Shown: piece by piece, positions 1 through 5,358 of the stretch
Position numbering within the stretch: position 1 is the first letter of the stretch
Layout of the letters: the number at the start of each line of letters is the position of its first letter
DNA from: Patescibacteria group bacterium UBA6257
GTDB taxonomy: Bacteria; Patescibacteriota; Minisyncoccia; UBA6257
DNA: 6,463 nt
Reading direction: 5' to 3'
Assembly: GCA_002440845.1 (NCBI GenBank)
Contig: DJVL01000006.1
Span: forward strand, 1 to 6,463
Program-made: the position numbers and the translations under genes
The notes under the pieces: model-generated
The model's database searches: none
Told to the model about the DNA's origin: nothing
The model's input: the letters and a program-made list of their open reading frames with translations, nothing else

Positions 1-492
1 AAAAAAATAATTTTCTTCTTCTATTTTTTGTAAATCCTTAGAAGGATGATCTCCACATCGCCCGTTAACAAGTTCTGATTTTCTTTTAAAGGCTTCACAA
101 CCTAAGCAATAATATCCCTCAGATTTTTCTTTGTATAAATCGCCTTTATTTTTAGTTTTTTTCCAAAATTCTTTTACATATTTTTCATGGTCAGCATCAG
201 TAGTCCGAATAAAACGATTATAAGAAATATTTAGCAAATCAAGTTCTTCTTTATCTTTCTTTGCTATTTGGTCTACATATTCTTTCGGTTCTAAATTTTT
301 TTTACGGGCAGTTTCTTCGATATTTTGGCCATGTTCGTCAGTCCCAGTAGTAAAATATACCTCTTTTCCTAATATTCGATTATACCTTGCTAAAACATCG
401 GCTAATATCTTTTGATAAGCATGTCCTATATGAATAGGGCTATTAGCATAATCTATCGCAGTGGTAATTAAAATTTTATCTTTTTTAGTCAT
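1..492 (-). CDS. metG: Methionyl-tRNA synthetase, N-terminal part (cut by window edge)
   Basis: Charges tRNA-Met with methionine in the cytoplasm; needed for initiation and elongation. The 164 visible codons start at ATG 490-492 and run off the left edge without a stop. The class I signature HIGH is at residues 21-24 in a context typical of MetRS (TTAIDYANSPIHIGHAY), followed by TGTDEHGQNIEETA at about 49-62. The zinc knuckle of the connective peptide is visible as C129-x2-C132 and C146-x2-H149, the single-zinc CxxC/CxxH type. The KMSKS loop and anticodon-binding domain lie outside the window. No good Shine-Dalgarno sits at normal distance: AAGGA occurs about 18 nt before the ATG. The gene is separated from its upstream neighbour by two terminators, so it should be its own unit. 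The family assignment is secure; only truncation limits it. Confidence 0.96.
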   Translation of the reverse strand, partial: MTKKDKILITTAIDYANSPIHIGHAYQKILADVLARYNRILGKEVYFTTGTDEHGQNIEETARKKNLEPKEYVDQIAKKDKEELDLLNISYNRFIRTTDADHEKYVKEFWKKTKNKGDLYKEKSEGYYCLGCEAFKRKSELVNGRCGDHPSKDLQKIEEENYFF

Positions 493-544
493 AAATATTA
501 AATGAGATAATCCTTGATCTAATTATTTTCCTTTGTTCTCTGTG

Positions 545-578
545 ATTATATGTTAATTTAAAAAAGAGGTTTAGTCAA
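545..578 (-). promoter_or_regulatory. Putative metG promoter
   Basis: On the minus strand a consensus -10 TATAAT lies at 545-550. A TTGACT at 573-578 looks like a -35, but the spacer is 22 bp, which is too long. At normal spacing the -35 is poor. The -10 alone would give a leader of about 45 nt before the metG ATG. The -10 is good; its pairing with this -35 is doubtful. Confidence 0.4.
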
Positions 579-582
579 GATA

Positions 583-606
583 AAAAAGGTTTTTAAAAAC
601 CTTTTT
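583..606 (-). terminator. Palindromic terminator upstream of metG
   Basis: A perfect 24-bp palindrome: five A, GG, five T, five A, CC, five T. On the minus strand it is followed by a T-rich tail (TTTATCTT). It lies between the 701-1222 gene and the metG promoter, and likely stops residual readthrough. With only two G-C pairs per arm it may be weak. Being symmetric, it could act in either direction. Confidence 0.55.
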
Positions 607-610
607 ATTT

Positions 611-645
611 TTGACTTCCCCAGGCGAATGAAATTAAAACTATTT
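611..645 (-). repeat. Dispersed intergenic repeat, copy 1 (decayed)
   Basis: On the plus strand this begins TTGACTTCCCC and ends ACTATTT. It aligns over its length with 2025-2060, with two small indels and several C-to-T or G-to-A type differences. It is the most diverged of three same-orientation copies and lies between two terminators. I cannot assign a function or a known element. Confidence 0.55.
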
Positions 646-667
646 AAAAGGAGACAAAATATAATTA

Positions 668-702
668 AAAAAGAATCCTATCTCTTAAGATGGATTCTTT
701 TT
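668..702 (-). terminator. Rho-independent terminator of the DUF218 gene
   Basis: Arms 668-678 and 692-702 pair perfectly over 11 bp (AAAAAGAATCC with GGATTCTTTTT). A further 4 bp (680-683 with 688-691) follow after a single bulged T. On the minus strand the stem is followed by a T-rich stretch. The outer arm overlaps the stop codon of the gene ending at 701, so termination directly follows translation. Confidence 0.8.
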
Positions 703-1222
703 AAATTTGCCTCCTTTTCTCTCTGTTTTTTAAAGCCAAATATTTTTTCCCTTTTCTGTCGTAAATATGGTATAAAATAAATAACCACTCTTTTAACCAA
801 TCTGTAATCGGGATTTGGTAATTAATTGGCTCTAAAGAAATTTTGAGGTTATAGGCTCTAAAACAGATCCAAAATCTAATCGCGTGTTGCCATTGAGTGA
901 TAACCGTAATCTCTGGATTTTTAATTCCCATTAAGAATAACTTTGAGGTGCTAAATTTCACATTTTGAAACGTGTCTAGAGACCTTTCTTCTAAGATTAT
1001 TTGGTGATAAGATATTCCCTTTTTCACCAAATACTTGGCCATCAATCTGGCCCCTGGGATTGTTTGAATTTTAGGGGGTAAAAAAATTCCACCAGATAAG
1101 AGAATAAAATCAAAATCTCCTTTTCTATATTTTTTTAAACCCGCCTCAATACGTTTTATCGTATCTTGAACTAACTTATTCTTTTCAACAACCCCACCGA
1201 GAGGAATCATTAATATCTTCAA
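701..1222 (-). CDS. DUF218 / YdcF-like family protein
   Basis: A 173-aa protein of the DUF218 superfamily (YdcF, SanA and ElyC relatives), a Rossmann-like fold with no firmly established general reaction. Family features: an N-terminal beta strand ending in PLGG (7-10), the LLSGG turn at 41-45, GARLMAKYLVKKGI at 57-70, the acidic motif EERSLDTFQN at 78-87, and the second conserved block ITVITQWQHAIRFW at 105-118 with H113 and R116. No signal peptide or N-terminal membrane helix is evident, so it resembles cytosolic YdcF rather than membrane-anchored SanA. The C-terminus is very basic (KNREKRRQI). Start is taken as TTG 1220-1222: a strong AAGGAGG ends four bases upstream, while the alternative ATG (1208-1210, residue 5) would be 16 bases away. 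It has its own promoter and is flanked by terminators, so it is a single-gene unit. Confidence 0.85.
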   Translation of the reverse strand: MKILMIPLGGVVEKNKLVQDTIKRIEAGLKKYRKGDFDFILLSGGIFLPPKIQTIPGARLMAKYLVKKGISYHQIILEERSLDTFQNVKFSTSKLFLMGIKNPEITVITQWQHAIRFWICFRAYNLKISLEPINYQIPITDWLKEWLFILYHIYDRKGKKYLALKNREKRRQI

Positions 1223-1226
1223 AACT

Positions 1227-1233
1227 CCTCCTT
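1227..1233 (-). promoter_or_regulatory. Strong Shine-Dalgarno deciding a TTG start
   Basis: AAGGAGG on the minus strand, four bases before TTG 1220-1222. It is the only near-perfect Shine-Dalgarno at normal distance from a start in this window. It favours the TTG over the ATG twelve bases further in. Confidence 0.75.
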
Positions 1234-1254
1234 TCTTTTTTAAAGATTATTTTT

Positions 1255-1282
1255 ATAATATCATATTTTTGATTTTTGTCAA
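1255..1282 (-). promoter_or_regulatory. Sigma-70-type promoter of the DUF218 gene
   Basis: Consensus -35 TTGACA (1277-1282), 16-bp spacer, then -10 TATTAT (1255-1260) with an extended TGA just upstream. The expected transcription start near 1248 gives a leader of about 25 nt that includes the Shine-Dalgarno. This is the best-formed promoter in the window. It begins right after the terminator of the toxin operon. Confidence 0.8.
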
Positions 1283-1292
1283 GATTAAATAA

Positions 1293-1324
1293 AACAGAAA
1301 AGGCTTAAATAAGCCTTTTCTGTT
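1293..1324 (-). terminator. Rho-independent terminator of the toxin-antitoxin operon
   Basis: A perfect 14-bp stem (1293-1306 with 1311-1324) closing a 4-nt loop. On the minus strand the tail is TTTATTTAAT, right after the final TT of the stem. It lies about 80 bp beyond the toxin stop codon and just before the next gene's promoter. Confidence 0.85.
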
Positions 1325-1406
1325 GGTTAAACTTGAAGAATGGAGGTGATTAAAGTTTGCTTATGGAAAATGGGTGATAATCTAAAATTAAAGTTTTATT
1401 AATCTA

Positions 1407-1676
1407 TTAATAAATCTCGTGTTTACCTATAAAATAAAATCTGGCTATATTTTTCTTTTTATCTGCAAAATCAAAAATAATCCTATATTCATAATTTACA
1501 GAAAATGCTAAAAAGCTACTTAATTTACCATGAAGCCTGTGTGTTTTTAAACTTGAATCAAAAGGATTTTTACGATTTTTACGAAAAATTTTTTCTTTAT
1601 CCTCAGCCAAATCTTTAATTTTTGCTGGCAACTTTTTGTATTGCTTTCCAAATTTAGGCAAATATAATATTTTCAT
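1407..1676 (-). CDS. RelE/YafQ-type toxin (probable mRNA interferase)
   Basis: An 89-aa basic protein, the usual size for RelE/ParE-superfamily toxins. These either cut mRNA at the ribosome (RelE, YafQ, HigB) or poison gyrase (ParE). The central block LKTHRLHGKLSSFLAFSV followed by NYEYRIIFDF (43-70) and the C-terminal IARFYFIGKHEIY are the family hallmarks. H46, H49, R65, H85 and Y89 sit where YafQ-like enzymes carry functional residues. That placement is from memory of the family, not an alignment. The C-terminal GKHEIY favours an RNase of the YafQ/RelE side over ParE. It follows its antitoxin by 8 bp with no Shine-Dalgarno of its own at proper distance, so it is probably translationally coupled. 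The stem-loop at 1293-1324 ends the operon. The toxin family is well supported; the exact target is not. Confidence 0.88.
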   Translation of the reverse strand: MKILYLPKFGKQYKKLPAKIKDLAEDKEKIFRKNRKNPFDSSLKTHRLHGKLSSFLAFSVNYEYRIIFDFADKKKNIARFYFIGKHEIY

Positions 1677-1684
1677 AAATCAAT

Positions 1685-1900
1685 CTATCGCAAATCCTTT
1701 AAAGATTTCAAAGTCTTTCCTTTGCCGGCCTCAAATTTTAAACGATCTTTTTTGAGTTCGTCTACTAATTTATTATCATTCCATTCACGAATAAGATAAC
1801 GAAAAAATTCACTAACAGAAGAATAACCTTTTTCTTTAATCTCTTTTTTTACCATCTTTACCATTTTTTCAGGCAAAGAGATGTTAACAATATTACGCAT
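1685..1900 (-). CDS. Ribbon-helix-helix antitoxin
   Basis: A 71-aa antitoxin and predicted autorepressor. The N-terminal strand NIVNISLP (3-10) would form the DNA-binding ribbon. Helix A covers about 11-24 and helix B follows the turn GYSSVSEFFRYLIREW (25-40), as in CopG/ParD proteins. The basic tail (43-71, ending GKTLKSLKDLR) is the expected toxin-binding part. It comes first in the operon, 8 bp before the toxin, ends in TAG, and starts at ATG 1898-1900. No Shine-Dalgarno is visible. A perfect palindrome at 1915-1937, overlapping the -10, is the likely operator for this protein, alone or with the toxin. Mixed RHH antitoxin with RelE-type toxin pairs are common in bacteria. Confidence 0.88.
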   Translation of the reverse strand: MRNIVNISLPEKMVKMVKKEIKEKGYSSVSEFFRYLIREWNDNKLVDELKKDRLKFEAGKGKTLKSLKDLR

Positions 1901-1914
1901 ATAATTATTTATTA

Positions 1915-1937
1915 ATTGTAATAATTTGTATTACAAT
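1915..1937. promoter_or_regulatory. Palindromic operator of the toxin-antitoxin operon
   Basis: ATTGTAATA, a 5-bp centre, then TATTACAAT: a perfect 9+5+9 inverted repeat. It covers the predicted transcription start and touches the -10 of the antitoxin promoter, the standard position for repression by a ribbon-helix-helix antitoxin. Binding itself is inferred. Confidence 0.75.
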
Positions 1938-1963
1938 ATTAACAGATATAATTTAGATGTCAA
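1936..1963 (-). promoter_or_regulatory. Antitoxin-toxin promoter
   Basis: Consensus -35 TTGACA (1958-1963), 16-bp spacer, -10 TAATAT (1936-1941). The expected start near 1929 falls inside the 1915-1937 palindrome, giving a leader of about 29 nt without a Shine-Dalgarno. Confidence 0.65.
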
Positions 1964-2024
1964 TTATAAAACTGTGGATAAACCAATTAACGAAATCGGG
2001 GTATCACTTGACCTTTTGTCTAGG

Positions 2025-2060
2025 TTGACTCCCCAGGGCGAACGAAGTTCGAACCTGTTT
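2025..2060 (-). repeat. Dispersed intergenic repeat, copy 2
   Basis: On the plus strand this begins TTGACTCCCCAGGGCGAA and ends GTTCGAACCTGTTT. It matches 4139-4174 at 26 of 36 positions without gaps, and 611-645 with two small indels. Inside is a short inverted repeat CGAAC-GAA-GTTCG. Read on the minus strand, AGGTTCGAAC resembles a tRNA T-arm, but no tRNA body is attached. It lies between the YbjQ-gene terminator and the toxin-antitoxin promoter. Confidence 0.7.
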
Positions 2061-2071
2061 GAGTGTGTATT

Positions 2072-2102
2072 AAAAATACACCGGTTCAACCAGTGTATTT
2101 TT
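2072..2102 (-). terminator. Terminator downstream of the YbjQ gene
   Basis: A 10-bp stem AAAAATACAC (2072-2081) with GTGTATTTTT (2093-2102), then one mismatch and three more inner pairs (2083-2085 with 2089-2091). On the minus strand the arm ends in five T. The plus-strand reading also has a long T run, so it may work both ways. It sits about 90 bp after the YbjQ stop. Confidence 0.7.
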
Positions 2103-2120
2103 TATTTTATATCATTTTTT

Positions 2121-2152
2121 GGGAACAGTCCCCTTTTTTAAAGTCCCCTTTT
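2121..2152. repeat. REP-like GTCCCC repeat pair
   Basis: AGTCCCCTTTT occurs at 2127-2137 and again at 2142-2152, a 15-bp period. The first copy is part of GGGAACAGTCCCC (2121-2133), which can fold through GGGA/TCCC. The style matches short palindromic repeats mobilised by RAYT/IS200-like transposases, but none is encoded here. Next to it, 2154-2169 is a 16-bp AT-only palindrome. Confidence 0.45.
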
Positions 2153-2194
2153 CAATTAAAATTTTAATTATTATATTTTTTAGATTTCTTTTTT

Positions 2195-2521
2195 CTACTT
2201 TTTTATTTTAACTGCCGTACCATAGGCCAACATTTCAGAAGCTCCCGCCATTACCATAGAAGTGGTAAACCTAATACCGGTAACTGCATCTGCCCCTAAA
2301 TTTAAGGCTTCGTTGACCATTCTATTATATGCTTCTTCTCTAGAATCTTTTGTCATTTCTGTATATGTTTTTACTTCTCCACCCACAATATTTCTTATTC
2401 CAGCCCCAATATCTCGACCAATATTTCTTGCTCTAACAGTACTACCTTTAACTACTCCTAAAATTTCTATAATTTCTTTTCCGGGAATATTATTCCCGGT
2501 AGTTACAATGATATTTTCCAT
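2195..2521 (-). CDS. YbjQ / UPF0145 family protein
   Basis: A 108-aa small soluble protein of the YbjQ_1 (UPF0145) family, which forms pentamers and is often called a putative heavy-metal-binding domain, though its role is unproven. It matches along its full length: IIVTTGNNIPGKEI (4-17), the VVKGSTVRARNIGRD turn (23-37), AGIRNIVGGE (40-49), YTEMTKDSREEAYNRM (53-68), then ALNLGADAVTGIRF (72-85) and EMLAYGTAVKI (96-106). The length is normal and the protein complete. ATG 2519-2521 has no Shine-Dalgarno. It follows a two-helix membrane peptide by 24 bp in the same direction, so the two are probably cotranscribed, and it ends before the 2072-2102 terminator. It stops with TAG. Confidence 0.93.
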   Translation of the reverse strand: MENIIVTTGNNIPGKEIIEILGVVKGSTVRARNIGRDIGAGIRNIVGGEVKTYTEMTKDSREEAYNRMVNEALNLGADAVTGIRFTTSMVMAGASEMLAYGTAVKIKK

Positions 2522-2545
2522 ATTGTTAAAAAATTAATTAATAAA

Positions 2546-2707
2546 TTATTTTTGTTTTTTTATTTTTTCAATTTCATCTTCTTTTTTATTAAAAAAAATG
2601 GCCAAACCAATAACAAAAAAGAAAACTCCAAAAAGAATAGCTAAAAAATCAATCCTTGGTCCATCTATAAATCCGGCAAAAATAATAAACCAAATTGACA
2701 AAAACAT
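2546..2707 (-). CDS. Small two-helix membrane protein
   Basis: A 53-aa ORF from ATG 2705-2707 to TAA. It reads as two hydrophobic helices (about 2-14 and 20-39) joined by the short polar loop IDGPRID, then a highly charged cytoplasmic tail (NKKEDEIEKIKKQK). The open frame extends 16 codons upstream with credible sequence (RINKLSRTISGLVL), giving a positively charged start and a fuller first helix. However, it holds no ATG, GTG or TTG, so the true start may be a rare ATA (2744-2746) or the ATG. I recognise no named family. It sits 24 bp before the YbjQ gene and likely shares its transcript. A TAGAAT at 2745-2750 could be a -10, which would favour the ATG. Confidence 0.65.
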   Translation of the reverse strand: MFLSIWFIIFAGFIDGPRIDFLAILFGVFFFVIGLAIFFNKKEDEIEKIKKQK

Positions 2708-2769
2708 TAATACTAATCCACTTATTGTTCTACTTAATTTGTTTATTCTATTTAATTAAAAAATATAAA

Positions 2770-2788
2770 AAAATGGACTACTCCTTTT
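2770..2788 (-). terminator. Terminator of the ten-cysteine protein gene
   Basis: On the minus strand AAAAGGA, a GTAG loop, TCC, one bulged A, then a run of seven T. It is a short stem with a strong T tract starting a few bases after the stop codon at 2792-2794. It fits an intrinsic terminator but is thermodynamically modest. Confidence 0.5.
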
Positions 2789-2791
2789 AAG

Positions 2792-4042
2792 TTATTCAGT
2801 ACTTCTCTCAATTTTTCCGCATTGAGGGATGGCTTGCTCCACTAATAACATAATCTCATCAATTTTGGGCTCAACCGCGACCCACTCCTCTCCATTTTTA
2901 AGATTAGCCACCACTCTCCGGCTATGATCTTGAAAAACTCTTTCTACTCGGCAATCTTTAATTGCTAATTTAATTGCTTCCCAAGCTAAAATATTAACCC
3001 AAGCCTGGTCTTCATTTTTCTCAATAATCTTTTTCACTCTTCCTTCTTTCCTAAAATTAGTAATTTCTTTTTGAATTTCCTTTGGGAATATCTCTTCAAC
3101 GCTTTTTCCCCAATCAGCCCCATCAAGTGGAATTTCATGAGAAAAACGACTTAAATCATAAAAAGACAATTCGTTAGGATAATCTATTTTAGCCGGCAAA
3201 GAAGCACCGCTTAAATTTTTTAATTGACCATCTTCAATAATATATTCTCCACAAAAGACCCAAACATAAAAAGGAAATAAAACATTTTCTGGGCCTAAAT
3301 TTTCAATTGAACAAAAACGATGACTATTTTCGTGATTTTGCCAACTAAAATCTTTTTGGGTTAATAAATAACTAATAATTGATTTTTCTTGATGATTTTT
3401 TAAAGATTCATTGAAAGCATATCCTGAAACCTTATCCGCAATACTATCAAAACTAAAGACCTCTCTTTCATTTTTGCATTCGCTTTTTTGCAACTCAGGA
3501 TAATTAGAGCATTGTGCATAACGAGCTACAAAACTAACTGTTATTAAAAAATCTTCTTTTATAGTTGAATAAGCATATTCTGTATAAATTGAACCGGCCG
3601 CCCCTTCACTGGATTCTTCAATACAATAAACCTGTTTATCAATAACTTTCTTTTTTGTTTTATTAAAAATATCATCCCTTACTTCACAATCTATTTCTCC
3701 ATTAACAATACTGAACTTAGGTGGATATTTATCATCAAGGCTAATAATTCTTGTTTTCCATTCTTGAGAAGAAATATATTCTGGGTCAAAAATCTTATAA
3801 GAATTATTTTCTAAATTTTCTTTTTCTTCTTTAGAAAGTTCTCTAACAAAATGTTTGCCATCAGCAGTATAACATTGTTCTGGATAAGACTCGAGAACAG
3901 GATAACCTGCTTTTACACATTCTTCAAAGGAAGTTATTTCATCATCCTTAATGCCAATGTCCTTTTCTTTATTTAAAAAAAGAAAAAACCCGCCAATTAA
4001 AACGATAAGTATAATAACAAATAAAAAAAGATGTTTTCTCAT
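2792..4042 (-). CDS. Membrane-anchored extracytoplasmic protein with ten cysteines
   Basis: A 416-aa protein of unknown function. One N-terminal hydrophobic helix (about 5-23, after MRKH) should anchor it with the rest outside; there is no lipobox. A short Cys motif follows (FEECVKAGYPVLESYPEQC, 39-57), which I associate with surface proteins of CPR bacteria. A linker rich in Glu and Lys (68-80) leads to a folded region (about 83-215) with C119, C140, C178 and C189. Next comes a segment holding C244 and C264 (about 225-320, with LGPENVLFPFYVWVFCGEY), and a C-terminal part (about 345-410) with C364 and C408. All ten cysteines are outside and even in number, which suggests disulfides and links it loosely to the CcdA-like gene at 5615-6337. 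It has its own promoter, apparently giving a leaderless mRNA, and a terminator. No catalytic motif is seen. Confidence 0.8.
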   Translation of the reverse strand: MRKHLFLFVIILIVLIGGFFLFLNKEKDIGIKDDEITSFEECVKAGYPVLESYPEQCYTADGKHFVRELSKEEKENLENNSYKIFDPEYISSQEWKTRIISLDDKYPPKFSIVNGEIDCEVRDDIFNKTKKKVIDKQVYCIEESSEGAAGSIYTEYAYSTIKEDFLITVSFVARYAQCSNYPELQKSECKNEREVFSFDSIADKVSGYAFNESLKNHQEKSIISYLLTQKDFSWQNHENSHRFCSIENLGPENVLFPFYVWVFCGEYIIEDGQLKNLSGASLPAKIDYPNELSFYDLSRFSHEIPLDGADWGKSVEEIFPKEIQKEITNFRKEGRVKKIIEKNEDQAWVNILAWEAIKLAIKDCRVERVFQDHSRRVVANLKNGEEWVAVEPKIDEIMLLVEQAIPQCGKIERSTE

Positions 4043-4048
4043 ATTTAT

Positions 4049-4057
4049 ATTATAACA
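4049..4057 (-). promoter_or_regulatory. Extended -10 promoter giving a leaderless mRNA
   Basis: TGTTATAAT on the minus strand is a perfect extended -10. Its last base is only 6 bp before the ATG at 4040-4042, so transcription should start at or within a base or two of the start codon. The -35 region is a T run (terminator arm, 4072-4077) and poor, as often tolerated with extended -10 elements. Confidence 0.65.
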
Positions 4058-4071
4058 CTTTTAAATAAATT

Positions 4072-4098
4072 AAAAAACATCCCTAAAAAATGTTTTTT
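4072..4098 (-). terminator. Terminator between fic and the ten-cysteine protein gene
   Basis: A 9-bp stem AAAAAACAT (4072-4080) with ATGTTTTTT (4090-4098) and a 9-nt loop, followed on the minus strand by AATTTATTT. It lies about 150 bp after fic and directly abuts the next promoter, whose -35 zone overlaps the T tract. Confidence 0.6.
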
Positions 4099-4138
4099 AC
4101 AATCTCATTTATATCAATATCTCTAATTGTGTATTAAA

Positions 4139-4174
4139 TTGGCTCCCCACCATGGACGTGATTAGAACCTGTTT
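4139..4174 (-). repeat. Dispersed intergenic repeat, copy 3
   Basis: On the plus strand this begins TTGGCTCCCCACC and ends AGAACCTGTTT. It is the same length as 2025-2060 and identical at 26 of 36 positions. The two ends are most conserved and the middle most variable. Read on the minus strand it ends TGGGGAGCCA, like a tRNA acceptor strand, with AGGTTCTAAT in the T-arm position, but no 5' tRNA half is present. Apart from this repeat and the terminator at 4072-4098, the 4058-4248 gap holds nothing else I can support. Confidence 0.7.
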
Positions 4175-4248
4175 AGAGACCAATATTTAAAATAAAAAGT
4201 TCTGGCACATTTTCTATATCTTTTATACTACATTTTTTTGAATGAAAG

Positions 4249-5349
4249 TTATTTGTTCAGCAATTTAAGCAACTCAGTAAATTTATAAACCTTATTACGT
4301 TGTTTGTTGGGAGTGGAATCTTCAATTATCCCAGCTTTAACAAATTTTGCCACCAAATTAAAGAATGTCTGGGTATTCTTTATCTTTGTCTTTTTTCTAA
4401 TACTTGAAGTCGAAAAGACAGGGTGAATAAAAATAGCATCCAATAAATTAACAGCATATATGGAATTAATATCAATAATTTCCTCTTTGTATTTTTCATA
4501 TAGATCAAGAATTCCTTTGCTAGTTTTTTCAGCGTCTTGAGCTTGAGTGGTGAGAGCAAATAAGAAAAACTTAATCCATGCCTGCCAATCTTTCTTTTCA
4601 CTGACTCCCCTCAAGAGATCGTAATAATCATCACGATGTTCCTCAAAAAATTCACTTAAATACAAAAACGGATGAGATAATAAACCCCTCTCAAATAAAA
4701 ACAAAGAGGTTAACAGCCTACCAACACGACCATTGCCATCCAAAAACGGATGGATAGCCTCAAACTGATAATGGGCTATTGCAATTTGAACCAGCCTATC
4801 TCTTTCATCGTTAGAATTTAGATATTTTTCCAAATTACCAAACAAAGAAATAATTTCATTAGACGGAGGAGGCACGAAGCTTGCTTCCTCGATACTTGCC
4901 CCGGGCCTGCCGATATAAACTTGGATTTTCCTAAATTCACCCGGGGCCTTATTATAACCACGGCCAGACCTTAGTAAAATCGCATGCAATTTTTTAACTA
5001 AATTCTCCGATAGTGGAGTTTTTTCTAAACTGTTTATACCCAAATTCAAAGCTTCACGATAATTTATAATTTCGCTAATATCTTTTTTCTTTTCAATATC
5101 TTTACCACCATCCGGCCTAGCCTCAAACTCAAATACCTCGTTAATCGTTGCTTGAGTGCCTTCAATTTTAGAACTTAAAACTGCTTCTTTAGTCTGCATG
5201 GTTCGACCGAGTAATTCAGGATTTGGCAAATGCGAAATCAAAGCATCTAAACTTGCCAATGCTCTATGTGCTTTTGTAATTTCTTTGATTAAACTATCGT
5301 AATTTACTTTAACTGGTAATTTTTCTGGTATAAAAGATTTTTTTGACAT
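4249..5349 (-). CDS. Fic-domain AMP transferase with C-terminal winged helix
   Basis: A 366-aa class II Fic protein, predicted to transfer AMP (or a related nucleotide moiety) from ATP to a hydroxyl of a target protein. The N-terminal Fic_N region carries the inhibitory motif S59-x3-E63-G64 (SSKIEG), whose glutamate blocks the ATP site in the resting state. The flap region is around VYIGRPGASIEEASFVPPP (144-162). The catalytic loop HPFLDGNGRVGR (200-211) is intact, with H200 as the base and D204, N206, R208 and R211 for metal and phosphates. Residues about 290-362 look like a winged helix (STSSIRKKTKIKNTQTFFNL as helix-turn-helix, then KVYKFTELL). Length and order match the common Fic_N-Fic-wHTH type. 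It is a lone gene with no antitoxin beside it. The array of palindromes at its promoter suggests autoregulation through the winged helix. ATG 5347-5349 has no Shine-Dalgarno, and a hairpin lies 10 nt before it in the mRNA. Confidence 0.93.
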   Translation of the reverse strand: MSKKSFIPEKLPVKVNYDSLIKEITKAHRALASLDALISHLPNPELLGRTMQTKEAVLSSKIEGTQATINEVFEFEARPDGGKDIEKKKDISEIINYREALNLGINSLEKTPLSENLVKKLHAILLRSGRGYNKAPGEFRKIQVYIGRPGASIEEASFVPPPSNEIISLFGNLEKYLNSNDERDRLVQIAIAHYQFEAIHPFLDGNGRVGRLLTSLFLFERGLLSHPFLYLSEFFEEHRDDYYDLLRGVSEKKDWQAWIKFFLFALTTQAQDAEKTSKGILDLYEKYKEEIIDINSIYAVNLLDAIFIHPVFSTSSIRKKTKIKNTQTFFNLVAKFVKAGIIEDSTPNKQRNKVYKFTELLKLLNK

Positions 5350-5358
5350 ATTTTTATG

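Noticed and set aside
1340..1402. 20-codon plus-strand ORF overlapping a GGAGGTGAT string
   Set aside because: The GGAGGTGAT lies within the ORF rather than ahead of its ATG, there is no promoter, and the peptide has no features.
1926..2141. 71-codon open frame on the plus strand
   Set aside because: It starts inside the toxin-antitoxin operator, runs through the dispersed repeat and the terminator hairpin, has no Shine-Dalgarno, and encodes no recognisable fold. Chance frame in non-coding DNA.
2262..2537. 91-codon open frame on the plus strand
   Set aside because: Antisense shadow of the well-supported YbjQ-family gene at 2195-2521.
4139..4174. tRNA 3' end or tRNA pseudogene
   Set aside because: The T-arm-like and acceptor-like strings are present, but stem pairing is poor and no anticodon arm, D-arm or matching 5' acceptor strand exists. 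Kept only as a dispersed repeat.
4380..4601. 73-codon minus-strand frame
   Set aside because: Alternate-frame shadow within the fic gene; low-complexity Leu/Lys composition and no independent signals.
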